Below are positions 53,904 through 62,435 of a stretch of 64,000 nt of DNA, piece by piece; position 1 is the stretch's first letter, and each line of letters starts with the position of its first letter. Source of the DNA: JBBQFI01 sp038237805 (GTDB taxonomy: Bacteria; Verrucomicrobiota; Verrucomicrobiia; Chthoniobacterales; UBA10450); assembly GCA_038237805.1 (NCBI GenBank), contig JBBRYI010000012.1, positions 48,871 to 112,870 of the forward strand. The letters run 5' to 3'. Made by a program: the position numbers and the translations under genes. The notes beneath the pieces were generated by a model that saw only the letters and a list, made by a program, of their open reading frames with translations, searched no databases and was not told the origin of the DNA.

Positions 53904-54793
53904 CAGATTCCTCCAGCGTTTGTTTGCCGATCCTGAATTGTGGATGGCGGATTGCCCATCACGGCAACAAACAAATCGGCGATGCTTGGCCTGCGGACTT
54001 CGCCGAGCGCGGCGAGCTGGGCGCGATCGACATGCTCGAAGAGCATCACGCTGCGGCCGAAGACCGGGCGCTCGTAAATCGGCTTTAGCGTCCGGGCTGC
54101 GGCGAGGTGCTCCGGATTCACCATCACTTCCAGATAGCGCGAGTCGAATTCTTCCATGCTGCATTCGAGCACGATGCGGCCGCGGTTGATAAATATGAGA
54201 TCGGTCAGGACATCCTGGATCTCGTCCACCTGATGTGTCGTTACTACGATAGTGCGGGTGCGATCGAAGTAATCGTTCAGCAGCGAGTCGTAGAACTGTT
54301 TGCGATACAGGATGTCCAGGCCAAGCGTTGGCTCGTCGAGCACGAGCAACTTCGCATCGATTGCCATGACGAGAGCAAGGTGCAGCTGCGCGACCATTCC
54401 CTTGGACAATTGTCTCACCTTGCTCGTGCGCTTGATGGTGGTCTTGGCCAGAAAACCTTCCGCCTTCGCGCGATCGAATCGCGGATGCACGCCTGTGACA
54501 TAATCGAGCATCTGCGAAACGCGCATCCAGCGCGGCAACACCGCGACGTCGGCAATGAAAGAGACATCGCGCATGAGCTGTTCGCGTGCGGACCACGGGT
54601 CACGTCCGAGTACTTTCAGTTCTCCCTCATACGAGGTGAGGCCGAGAATCGCATTGAGCGCGGTAGTTTTGCCTGCGCCGTTTGGACCGATGAGTCCGAG
54701 AATGCGGCCTTCTTCCACGCGCAAATCGATGCTCTCCAGCGCGACAGTTGTGCCGAAGGCTTTGCGGAGTCCGCGTGCTTCTATGCATGCCAT
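53903..54793 (-). CDS. ABC transporter ATP-binding protein
   Basis: The 296-residue ATPase has Walker A GPNGAGKTTALNAILG (about residues 30-45), the signature-type LSKGMVAQLHLALVMA and Walker B LLVLDEPTLGLD, plus the H-loop VVTTHQVDE. It is of the YtrB/DrrA-type subfamily that pairs with ABC-2 permeases. The start ATG 54793 follows the regulator stop by two bases. The C-terminal extension (about 215-296) is typical. The cargo is unknown; YtrA-regulated transporters often respond to cell-wall-active antibiotics. Confidence 0.92.
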   Translation of the reverse strand: MACIEARGLRKAFGTTVALESIDLRVEEGRILGLIGPNGAGKTTALNAILGLTSYEGELKVLGRDPWSAREQLMRDVSFIADVAVLPRWMRVSQMLDYVTGVHPRFDRAKAEGFLAKTTIKRTSKVRQLSKGMVAQLHLALVMAIDAKLLVLDEPTLGLDILYRKQFYDSLLNDYFDRTRTIVVTTHQVDEIQDVLTDLIFINRGRIVLECSMEEFDSRYLEVMVNPEHLAAARTLKPIYERPVFGRSVMLFEHVDRAQLAALGEVRRPSIADLFVAVMGNPPSTIQDRQTNAGGI

Positions 54794-54795
54794 GG

Positions 54796-55188
54796 TTAAC
54801 GGCCCTCCTTTGTCTTCTTCTTTGATGGTTGGCGGTTTGCGGCGGCACGCAGTAATTCTTTCGGCGTGATGCCGAGTCGCTGAACGGTTGCGGCGACCGC
54901 CGGCCATTGTTCGGTGAGAAATTTCTCGCGTTCGCCTTTGAGCAACAGATCGCGCGCGCCGGCTTTGACGAACATGCCGAGTCCTCGCTTCATCTCGACC
55001 AGTTGCTCGTCGACCAATTGCTGATAGGCCTTCAAAACCGTGAGCGGATTGACCCGAAATTCGGCCGCAACATTGCGCACGGACGGCAATGGGTCGCCTT
55101 CTTTGAGTACGCCGTCGAGAATCATGTGGACGCCACGGTCGCGAAGCTGGCGATAAATCGGCTGACTGTCGTTCCAGTCACGATTCAT
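54796..55188 (-). CDS. GntR family repressor, YtrA subfamily
   Basis: The 130-residue protein has an N-terminal winged helix (DSQPIYRQLRDRGVHMILDGVLKEGDPLPSVRNVAAEFRVNPLTVLKAYQQL) and a short C-terminal helical tail, the YtrA form of GntR. It heads a three-gene operon with an ABC ATPase and an ABC-2 permease. The likely operator lies at 55214-55235, 26 bases before the start. The ATG at 55188 is chosen because upstream residues are not conserved. Confidence 0.9.
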   Translation of the reverse strand: MNRDWNDSQPIYRQLRDRGVHMILDGVLKEGDPLPSVRNVAAEFRVNPLTVLKAYQQLVDEQLVEMKRGLGMFVKAGARDLLLKGEREKFLTEQWPAVAATVQRLGITPKELLRAAANRQPSKKKTKEGR

Positions 55189-55213
55189 CCTGTGTGCCAC
55201 CGAGCCTCATATA

Positions 55214-55235
55214 GTGTTATAGTTAACTGTAACAC
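55214..55235. promoter_or_regulatory. Palindromic operator of the YtrA-type operon
   Basis: The 22-base palindrome has half-sites GTGTTA and TAACAC around AGTTAACT, with one mismatched base pair. It lies 26 bases upstream of the GntR start. The size and position fit an autoregulatory YtrA-type site. Confidence 0.75.
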
Positions 55236-55296
55236 CAGTTCACAGGCAAGTTCTTTTTTTGCTCGCACCCGCAAGCCTTGACGGAGGGGAATTGGC

Positions 55297-56193
55297 TTAC
55301 TCTTTTTTCTCCGCTGGTGGATCGTGCTTGCGGACATCGACTGCGAGTTTCCAGTCGCGGCCCATACTCATTCTCCACACCGTGACAAAGTAGCCATGCT
55401 CAACGCCATCGAGACGTTCATTCGTGTACTCACCGTATGAGTAGGCAAGATCGCCAGAGCGGCTGATGCCGCCGCCCGCCGCTTTAGCTTTCAGTTTACC
55501 GTGATCGTAACCGAGCATCAGTTGCGCGGCGTCACGGCCAACGGCGGGAAATCTTCCGCTCCGAAACACGCGGATGTTTGGGGCAGCGGCATCGATCAGA
55601 GCGACGCCAGCATCCTTCGCGGAGGCGGCGTCGAATTCTTTCTCCGCTGCGGCGAGTTCGCGGCGCGCGGTTTTCAAATCGATCTTGTCTCTGCTCGCCA
55701 ACTCGTTAGGCAAAACCTCGACCGGTGGCTGTTTGTTTACCGGCGCGGGATTGTCGATTCCGCCATCGAGGACGACTTTCCATTTTCCATCAGGCTGTTT
55801 TTTCCAAACGGAAACGAACTGACCGTACGCAGACGGTTTTTCGTCGCCCTTACTCTTTTTGTATTCCCACGGTCCGGTGGTGTAGCCCATGTCGCCGGCG
55901 CGCGCGACATCGGCAAAGATGGGTTGCCAATTGAGCTGAGTGTCAGAAGTGGGCCGTTTCAAATAAAGCTGTTTGCCGTTCACCGGTTTCGGATCAAAGA
56001 CGATCGCGTCATCCGCGAGATTGGCGACGAAAGCGTCGCGCACGCCTTTTTCCACCGACCTCTGCGCAAAATTTTTCTCTGCCTTCACGAGAGATTGCAG
56101 TGCGTTTTCGCCGGCGGTGTCCGCACCACGGGCCGCGGCGGCGAGCGCGAGGAATATTACAAAAACTTTCCGGGTATTAGACAAAATCTGCAT
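55297..56193 (-). CDS. Exported protein with two NTF2-like (DUF4440) domains
   Basis: The 298-residue protein has a signal peptide (TRKVFVIFLALAAAARGAD) and two NTF2-like domains. The first is about residues 30-145 (LQSLVKAEKNFAQRSVEKGVRDAFVANLADDAIVF...KWKVVLDGG) and the second about 170-290 (ARRELAAAEKEFDAASAKDAGVALIDAAAP...). Both share the WRM/WKK-type last strand. No catalytic function can be read. It is divergent from the sigma factor gene, with 32 bases between the starts. Confidence 0.8.
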   Translation of the reverse strand: MQILSNTRKVFVIFLALAAAARGADTAGENALQSLVKAEKNFAQRSVEKGVRDAFVANLADDAIVFDPKPVNGKQLYLKRPTSDTQLNWQPIFADVARAGDMGYTTGPWEYKKSKGDEKPSAYGQFVSVWKKQPDGKWKVVLDGGIDNPAPVNKQPPVEVLPNELASRDKIDLKTARRELAAAEKEFDAASAKDAGVALIDAAAPNIRVFRSGRFPAVGRDAAQLMLGYDHGKLKAKAAGGGISRSGDLAYSYGEYTNERLDGVEHGYFVTVWRMSMGRDWKLAVDVRKHDPPAEKKE

Positions 56194-56225
56194 TTGGCGG
56201 CGTCTACTTTCTAAAAGACCGTGAA

Positions 56226-56726
56226 GTGGTCATGGAGAATGTCGTTAGCAACAATGAAGATTGGAAGGAATGTTTTTCGCAGCTCGCGCCCGGGTTGGTT
56301 CTTTTCGCCCGTCAATGGGTCCAATCGCGCGCTGACGCCGAGGATATCGTGCAGGACGCTTTCGTTCGCTTCTGGCGGCGTCAACACTCGATCCAAAATC
56401 GCGCGCTGCTTTTCGCAACTGTGCGCTCCATCGGCCTCGATCTGCTCCGGCGCGATGCGCGCCGCGCTCGACGTGAAGCTGTCGCTGTGCTCGAGAGCGA
56501 CCAGACAATCGAACCGCATTTCAGCGGTGGTGACGAATCGCAACGCGCTCTCGCCGACGCCGTGGATCGCCTTCCCCAGGAACAACGCGAGGTCGTAGTC
56601 ATGAAAATTTGGAATGAGCTTACCTTTCAGGAAATCGGGACCGTTCTCGGCATTTCGCAAAACACGGCGGCTTCGCGTTATCGCTATGCCCTAACGAGTT
56701 TGAAAAAACATCTACTACCGCAATGA
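56226..56726 (+). CDS. ECF-type RNA polymerase sigma factor
   Basis: The 166-residue protein has sigma-70 region 2 (LVLFARQWVQSRADAEDIVQDAFVRFWRR, about 26-54) and region 4 (LPQEQREVVVMKIWNELTFQEIGTVLGISQNTAASRYRYAL, about 115-158). Start GTG 56226 is used; ATG 56232 is possible. The next gene overlaps its stop by four bases (ATGA), the usual layout of sigma and anti-sigma pairs. Confidence 0.9.
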   Translation: MVMENVVSNNEDWKECFSQLAPGLVLFARQWVQSRADAEDIVQDAFVRFWRRQHSIQNRALLFATVRSIGLDLLRRDARRARREAVAVLESDQTIEPHFSGGDESQRALADAVDRLPQEQREVVVMKIWNELTFQEIGTVLGISQNTAASRYRYALTSLKKHLLPQ

Positions 56727-57238
56727 ACGATTTTTCCGACATCGAGAGCGAACTGAAGAAGCTGCAGCCTGCGCCAGTGGAAGCGAATTTGCTCGCGCGG
56801 GTCGAGAAGGCGTTGCTGGAAGAGTCTTCGTTTCCGACGGCTGCCGTGGTGGCACGTAAGCGCTCGAGGAGCGCGAATTGGATTTCGCTCGGACTTGGTC
56901 TCGGCCTCGCCGCCGCCGCTGGATTTCTCATGCTCGCACGCGTGAATGATAACCAATCGGCAAAGAATCAACCAAGCGTCGCCGCAGTGAAGCCAGCGCC
57001 TAACGAACGTCCCGCTACTATTAATCCCGGCCGCATGATTCCCTCCGGTCTGACTGAAGTTGTTTACCACACGCGTGATGAAGGACTTCATTATCCCGAC
57101 GGCGCGGCCCAGCCCGTGCGCCGGATGCGTTATCACACGCGCGAGACGTTGCGCTGGCAGAATGCGCAAACGGGAGCATCGCTGCGCGTTTCTTATCCGA
57201 GCGAGGAAGTGGTGCTGCTTCCAGTTTCCGGCCAATAA
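56723..57238 (+). CDS. Putative anti-sigma factor, single-pass membrane protein
   Basis: The 171-residue protein has a cytoplasmic N-terminus with a helix (MNDFSDIESELKKLQPAPVEANLLARVEKALLEE), one membrane helix (WISLGLGLGLAAAAGFLMLA, about residues 53-72) and an outer domain with RYHTRETLRWQN and YPSEEVVLLPVSG. Position after the sigma gene with an ATGA overlap suggests an anti-sigma role. No ZAS zinc motif is seen, so this rests on context. Confidence 0.65.
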   Translation: MNDFSDIESELKKLQPAPVEANLLARVEKALLEESSFPTAAVVARKRSRSANWISLGLGLGLAAAAGFLMLARVNDNQSAKNQPSVAAVKPAPNERPATINPGRMIPSGLTEVVYHTRDEGLHYPDGAAQPVRRMRYHTRETLRWQNAQTGASLRVSYPSEEVVLLPVSGQ

Positions 57239-57263
57239 AATTTACATTTCACAAAACCAAACC

Positions 57264-58319
57264 ATGAAAACAAAATCGATCGTAACCACCGCTGCTGCGA
57301 TTCTTCTGCCTCTGCTTAGCTTCGCGCAAACACCGCCCCCACCGCCACCCGCGCCGCCCGCACCACCTGCCCCGCCTGAATCTCCGCGCGACAGGCGGCC
57401 AAAGGAGCCGGTTACCTATTTGGGAATTGAGACTTCGGAAGTGCCAAGAGTTTTAAGCGAGCAGCTCGGACTCGCGCGAGGGTTCGGACTTGCAGTCGAT
57501 TATGTCGTTCCCGATGGCCCCGCTGCCGCGGCAGGAGTGAAGGAAAGCGACATTTTGAAAATGTTGAACGATCAGATCCTGACGGAACCCGATCAGCTCT
57601 CGAAGTTGATTCGCAGTTTTCCCGAAGGCACGAATGTGACCCTCACGATTTTGCGCAAAGGCGCCGAGACCAAAGTGACCGTGAAACTTGGGAAACGTGA
57701 AATGCCGGCTCGCCATGGCATGAATGGTTTCGACAAGCATTGGAACTTTGGGGACAGAGACTTTGGGATGATGGGGAACATGGAAGATCTCAAAGATCTC
57801 GGAAATGCACCAAAGGCGATGATCCGCGACGCGGTGGAACAGGCTCGCCACGAAGTTGAGCGCACGAAGGACGCGGTGATGCGCGCCAAAGATCAGGCAC
57901 GCCGGGCGATGCGTGATGTGCGCGTGAGCACGACCGATGACAATGGCACAATAAAAACAACGCGCATCGATCTCGGCAAAGCGCAGATCGTTTTCTCCGA
58001 TGCAAAAGGCGAAATGAAAATCGATTCGATCGATGGCAAGAAACAGCTCACCGCAAAAGATCCGCAAGGCCGGCTTTTATTCAGCGGCCCGGTCGAGACG
58101 CAACAAGATCGCGACAAGATGCCGCCCGATGTGCGGGAACGTTTTGAAAAGTTGCAGGAGAACGATTTGCCGACGGTGATTTCACCAATAGCGCCGCTTC
58201 CACCCGCGCCGGCGTTCGCCCCCGATGTCGATGAAGAAGAGAACGATTCCGAGTCGAGCGAGGTGAACCAGGTTTCTTTCCAGCGACCATCCTGGCCGGT
58301 CGGCACCGTCCGAATTTAG
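57264..58319 (+). CDS. Exported PDZ-domain protein
   Basis: The 351-residue product has a signal peptide (TKSIVTTAAAILLPLLSFAQ), a proline-rich segment, then a PDZ domain (about residues 50-145: YLGIETSEVPRVLSEQLGL, GLAVDYVVPDGPAAAAGVKESDILKMLN). A charged helix rich in RxAxxxxR (about 190-220) and a C-terminal beta-region follow. There is no protease domain. The start ATG 57264 gives the signal peptide. It follows the putative anti-sigma gene by 25 bases, so it may be part of the sigma regulon as a periplasmic effector. Confidence 0.8.
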   Translation: MKTKSIVTTAAAILLPLLSFAQTPPPPPPAPPAPPAPPESPRDRRPKEPVTYLGIETSEVPRVLSEQLGLARGFGLAVDYVVPDGPAAAAGVKESDILKMLNDQILTEPDQLSKLIRSFPEGTNVTLTILRKGAETKVTVKLGKREMPARHGMNGFDKHWNFGDRDFGMMGNMEDLKDLGNAPKAMIRDAVEQARHEVERTKDAVMRAKDQARRAMRDVRVSTTDDNGTIKTTRIDLGKAQIVFSDAKGEMKIDSIDGKKQLTAKDPQGRLLFSGPVETQQDRDKMPPDVRERFEKLQENDLPTVISPIAPLPPAPAFAPDVDEEENDSESSEVNQVSFQRPSWPVGTVRI

Positions 58320-58377
58320 AGGAAAGTCCGCCGAGCCCTTAACCTGGCCTGACCAACCGCTCGGCGGACTTTTCCTC
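58319..58377. terminator. Strong hairpin, probable bidirectional terminator
   Basis: Arms at 58319-58336 and 58359-58377 pair over about 18 bases with a single bulge (core GTCCGCCGAGC / GCTCGGCGGAC). It lies between the PDZ gene (plus) and the convergent methyltransferase (minus). The arm ends in TTTTCC on one strand. Confidence 0.75.
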
Positions 58378-58436
58378 GCTTAAAAAATTCTTGTTATCCC
58401 TGACGAAATCGAAGGATCTCACGAGTAACTCTCGAT

Positions 58437-59403
58437 TTAGCCTTTGTGCCGCGCAATCAATGCCTTCTCCATTGCTGCGGCATGACCGAATCGATCATCA
58501 TAATTCGACCAAATCGTTTTCACTTTCGCAATGGCTTCGGCGAGTTGCCCATCGTCGGCTAATAACATGCATTCGCTTAATTCGAGCAATGCCTTCGGAT
58601 AGCCGATGAAACGCTGAGCGCTGGTTTGCAATAGCTGGCGCTTTTCCGCGAGCGTTAGCTGGACGAGGAAGTCGAACTCGCAGGCAGCCGCATCCAGTTC
58701 TTTTTCACAGCGGAATGCGACCGTGCTGAATTCAGCGAAACTCGTTAGGGAAAAATATCCGTTCCGGACGAACCACTCCATCGATACCGGCAGCCACGGA
58801 TAATAGGGAAAGACGAAATCCTGATGAATGATCCACGATCCTTTGCGCAGGCTTCGATAGAATTGATCGGTTGATGTCCCATCCCCATAAAATGTCCACG
58901 TAGAGCAGAGCGATGGATTCTCCGCTCCATCCCTGTTTGCGTATGTCGCCTAGGTAAACCTGCACGTATTGCGCGTCGTCTTCCAAGAGGGATAGGAAAG
59001 CTTGAAGGAAGCTTTCTCCCGCCTTCAGCTTCAGGTGCTTCGGTGCCTGCTCCACCATGTAGTCATTCGCAATGAACAGATCATACGAATGAACGAGCGG
59101 TCCTCTTCTGTTCTTAGCGTTGGCTTTCGCGAGACCTTCGAGAAGCGCTACCGTTGATCCTCCGAGATAGCAGCCCAGTTCCACGAATTCGCCTTCCAAG
59201 GCGGCCGCTTTTTCCGCGAGAAAAGCAGGCAGCATGCGCTCCTGGGCTCCGAGCATCGCCGGATACAATCGAAGCCTGTCGGAAACACTGAAGCTTTCGT
59301 AGGTTCGGTCGTTTTTTGGATCTAAAAGATCGTCGGCCTTCGCCTCGCACTCTCTAGCTTCACCCTTTTGCACTGCTGAGTCGGTTGGTTTCGATGAAAA
59401 CAT
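58437..59403 (-). pseudogene. TylF/MycF-like O-methyltransferase, frame broken
   Basis: From ATG 59403 the frame encodes a macrocin-O-methyltransferase-like protein (AMLGAQERMLPAFL, GEFVELGCYLGGSTVALLEGL, ALLYVDILWGWDIN). Near 58869 the frame must shift by one base to continue as DQFYRSLRKGSWIIHQDFVF...SMEWFVRNGYFSLTS down to 58437. Removing one base in a CC (GG on plus) pair restores a single frame of about 320 codons. This is a recent mutation or an assembly error. Confidence 0.8.
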
Positions 59404-59502
59404 GACGTCAAAGGTGGTTTACAAAAAGAGTGATGAAGTCTGTCGGCAAGGAGCTCGCGAGCAATTCCGCGCATCAATGATTGTGCCAGAACACAGGATA
59501 GT

Positions 59503-59534
59503 TCGCGAGGTTCCTCGCCGCGCTCGGAATGACA
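59503..59534. repeat. Half copy of the family B repeat
   Basis: TCGCGAGGTTCCTCGCCGCG and the CTCGGAATGACA tail match one arm of the repeats at 6362 and 31222. No full partner arm is seen within 100 bases. Confidence 0.55.
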
Positions 59535-59631
59535 GAAAGCCATAGGGGCGCAAGTCGCCTGCATTGCATTTCGGGGTGAATCCCAAGCTGGAAGCTTGCG
59601 CCATCTCGTCGCCAACGATAAGAAACAGCGG

Positions 59632-60051
59632 ATGGCGTCTGACTCCCGCATTCCGGAAGATCCCACACCAATCGTCGGAGCTGCAACTGACATGGCGCGC
59701 TTTACCCATGCGGCGCCGAAACCACCACACGAACTAACCGCGGATGAAGAAGCGCGCGGTGTTGATTGGCAATCGATCGCCTCGAGCGTGCGATTCCAAA
59801 ACTTATTGCGCGCAAAACGCCGCTTCGTTGTTCCGGCGATGATTTTTTTCATCGCGTATTATTTCGCGCTGCCTGTGCTGATTGGTTATGCGCGACCGTT
59901 CATGGAAAAGCGCGTTTGGGGCGCAGTGAACCTGGCTTATCTCTTCGCCCTTTCGCAATTCTTCATGGCCTGGATCATTGCGGCCTTGTATGTCCGCGCG
60001 GCCGCGAAGTTCGACAGAATGGCGCGTGATGTAATCGAAAATCGCAAATGA
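59632..60051 (+). CDS. DUF485 family membrane protein
   Basis: The 139-residue protein has a hydrophilic N-terminus and two helices in the DUF485 pattern (LLRAKRRFVVPAMIFFIAYYFALPVLIGY; WGAVNLAYLFALSQFFMAWIIAALYVRAAAKFD). DUF485 proteins (YjcH in E. coli) are encoded with ActP acetate symporters, as here. The start ATG 59632 (MASDSRIPE) is used; ATG 59692 is possible. The actP start is two bases after its stop codon. Confidence 0.87.
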   Translation: MASDSRIPEDPTPIVGAATDMARFTHAAPKPPHELTADEEARGVDWQSIASSVRFQNLLRAKRRFVVPAMIFFIAYYFALPVLIGYARPFMEKRVWGAVNLAYLFALSQFFMAWIIAALYVRAAAKFDRMARDVIENRK

Positions 60052-60052
60052 T

Positions 60053-61660
60053 ATGACGCCGGCGCTCGCGATGTTCTTGTTTTTTGTGGCGATCACGCTG
60101 GTGATTACCTATTGGGCGGCGCGACGATCGAAAAGTGCGGCGGCATTTTTTACCGCAAGCCGTCGCATCACCGGATGGCAAAACGGCGTCGCGGTCGCCG
60201 GCGATTATATGAGCGCCGCTTCCTTTCTCGGCATTGCGGGATTGATCGCGTTTTATGGTTACGATGGCTTCATGTTTTCCGTTGGCTGGCTCGTCGCGTA
60301 TCTCACCGTGCTCCTCGTGGTCGCTGAACCGCTGCGTAATGCTGGCAAATACACGATGGCGGATGTGCTTGCCTACCGTCTGAATCCGCGACCGGTTCGC
60401 GCGATGGCAGCGCTCAGCACAATCACGGTCAGCACTTTTTATATGATCGCGCAAATGGTGGGCGCCGGTGCGCTGGTCACGCTTTTGCTCGGCAGTTCGC
60501 ACGTCAGTTATCAAACAGCCGTCATCGCGGTCGGCGTGTTGATGATCGTTTACGTCGTTTTCGGCGGCATGCTTGCCACCACCTGGGTGCAAATCATCAA
60601 AGCGATTTTACTGATGGCGGGAACAATTTTGCTGAGCTTGCTCGTGCTCGCGCATTTTGGCTGGAGTCTCTCCAATTTTTTCGATGCGGTGACACGCGTC
60701 GTTTACCATGAGAAGGGCGTGCTCGTGACGAAGAATTTTCTCGAGCCGGGGTTGCGTTATACCGCCGCAAATCATGGAGCGCTCGATTTGATTTCGTTAG
60801 GCATGGCCCTTGTCTTCGGCACCGCCGGTTTGCCTCATATTCTCGTTCGCTTTTACACGGTGCCAGATGCAAAAACTGCGCGAGTGAGTGTCGTCTGGGC
60901 CATGGTTTTAATTGGCAGCTTTTACATCATGACGACGTTTCTCGGGTTTGGCGCTGCGACCATCGTCGGTCGCGATCACATTGCCAGTCACGGTGGCAAT
61001 AACATGAGTGCGCCGCTTCTCGCGCAAGCGCTGGCCGGCGATATCTTCTTCGCCTTCATTGCGGCGATTGCGTTCGCCACCATTCTTGCTGTTGTCGCTG
61101 GCCTAACGATTAGTGCATCCACATCATTTGCGCACGACTTCTACACTAACGTCATTCACAACGGCGTAGAGCGGGCGCCCGGCGAAGAAGTGCGTGTCGC
61201 ACGCATCACAGCGTTTGTTGTCGGCGCGGTCGCGATCGGAATTGCCATCGTGTTAGGCAAAGATGCCAACGTCGCATTTCTCGTGGCTCTCGCGTTTGCC
61301 GTCGCCGCTTCGGCGAATCTTCCCGTCATTGTGCTTTCACTTTTTTGGAAACGCTTCAACACCGCCGGCGCGGTGACGGGTCTCGCTGCGGGACTCGTTG
61401 GTTCTCTCGTTCTGATCATGATCAGTCCCAGCATCATGAAAGTCGATCCGCCGACCGTCGCCGCATCGGCGCGCCACCTCATTCAAAGGCCGCCAATTTT
61501 TCCGCTGGAGAACCCAGGCATCCTGAGCATCCCAATCGGATTTCTCGGCGCAATTCTCGGAACATTTCTTCGGCGCGAAGCAAAAACCGAAGCGCGTTTC
61601 GCTGAACTACTCGTTAGGGCAAACACTGGTCTTGGCGCGGAGAAGGCGCTCACCGATTAG
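60053..61660 (+). CDS. actP: Cation/acetate symporter ActP (SSS family)
   Basis: The 535-residue transporter has about 13 helices and SSS-family segments (AAFFTASRRITGWQNGVAVAGDYMSAASFLGIAGLIAFYGYDGF at about residues 30-73; VFGTAGLPHILVRFYTVPDAKTARVS at about 258-283; TILAVVAGLTISASTSFAHDFYTNV). It imports acetate or related monocarboxylates with Na+. It is paired with DUF485, as in E. coli yjcH-actP. The acs gene is not in the window. Confidence 0.9.
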   Translation: MTPALAMFLFFVAITLVITYWAARRSKSAAAFFTASRRITGWQNGVAVAGDYMSAASFLGIAGLIAFYGYDGFMFSVGWLVAYLTVLLVVAEPLRNAGKYTMADVLAYRLNPRPVRAMAALSTITVSTFYMIAQMVGAGALVTLLLGSSHVSYQTAVIAVGVLMIVYVVFGGMLATTWVQIIKAILLMAGTILLSLLVLAHFGWSLSNFFDAVTRVVYHEKGVLVTKNFLEPGLRYTAANHGALDLISLGMALVFGTAGLPHILVRFYTVPDAKTARVSVVWAMVLIGSFYIMTTFLGFGAATIVGRDHIASHGGNNMSAPLLAQALAGDIFFAFIAAIAFATILAVVAGLTISASTSFAHDFYTNVIHNGVERAPGEEVRVARITAFVVGAVAIGIAIVLGKDANVAFLVALAFAVAASANLPVIVLSLFWKRFNTAGAVTGLAAGLVGSLVLIMISPSIMKVDPPTVAASARHLIQRPPIFPLENPGILSIPIGFLGAILGTFLRREAKTEARFAELLVRANTGLGAEKALTD

Positions 61661-61664
61661 AATT

Positions 61665-61710
61665 CGCGACAGCCTGGCGATTTAACGAATTTATTTCGTT
61701 AGTCGCGCCT
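61665..61710 (+). terminator. Hairpin after actP
   Basis: TAACGAA (61683-61689) pairs with TTCGTTA (61695-61701), and outer CGCGAC/GTCGCG can extend it (61665-61706). A TATTTTCTT tract follows. It is a plausible but weak terminator. Confidence 0.5.
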
Positions 61711-61750
61711 CTATTTTCTTGCGCACCCGATAGCCGGTTAACATCCCTTG

Positions 61751-62345
61751 ATGAAGACGCCGTTCTTTGTCGGGTTGGCAGCAGTAATATTGGCACTTAC
61801 AGCTGCGCCTCTCTCTGCCAATCTTGTCACGAACAGTGGTTTTGAGACCGGCGATTTTACCGGATGGACTACCGGCGGATTTACCGAGGTAGATACCTTC
61901 TCCGCGCATTCGGGACCTACGGAGCGTTTCTTGGCCCGGCCGAGGTAACAAGCTTTGTCTCCCAGGATTTGAGCACGACGGCGGGATCGCTTTACAATGT
62001 CTCATTCTGGCTAGCCAGCGACCAGGTTGATGCAGCTAATCTGACTTCTTCACCAAATGGCTTCGCCATTTTCAAGTTTTTTGGAATGGAAATCTCATTC
62101 TCGCTTTGTACATCAACGCACCGTTCGCCTATACGCAGTTCAATTTTCCCGGGCTAATGGCCACGGGAGGGACAACAAATTTGAAGTTCGTTTTGCCAAC
62201 CTTTTCGGGCTCCTTCTTTAGGGTCGATGATGTCGTCGTGGATCCAGCCGCGACAACGGTGCCCGAATCGCTTTCCACACTCTGGCTTATCGCTCCGGTA
62301 GCCGGGACGCTTCTTTCGGCGCGCCTGCAACGGAGAAAAGCTTAA
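61751..62345 (+). pseudogene. VPxxx-CTERM-like secreted protein with two indels
   Basis: The start encodes a signal peptide (FFVGLAAVILALTAAPLSA) and LVTNSGFETGDFTGWTTGGF, the common beginning of PEP-CTERM-type proteins. The frame shifts near 61920 and again in a T6 run near 62081. Restoring one base at each point joins NSGFETGDF to YGAFLGPAEVTSF and then WNGNLILALYINAPF. The end VPESLSTLWLIAPVAGTLLS with RLQRRK is a VPDSG/PEP-CTERM-like sorting tail. One or both indels may be sequencing error. Confidence 0.75.
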
Positions 62346-62435
62346 CTCTTTCCTTATCAAAGGAATTACTCGTTAGGGCCAACACCAGCTTCGGGACGGA
62401 GAAAACAACGCTCGAATAACTCTTTGCGGCGCCTC

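Noticed and set aside
53904..54596. Long open frame extending the ABC-2 permease by about 230 residues
   Set aside because: It is an out-of-frame shadow across the well-supported ABC ATPase gene; the permease has a proper ATG at 53903 in a TGATG overlap.
61683..61702. TAACGAA/TTCGTTA hairpin as a pair of inverted uptake words
   Set aside because: Neither arm contains the full CGTTAGG core, so it is better read as a terminator.
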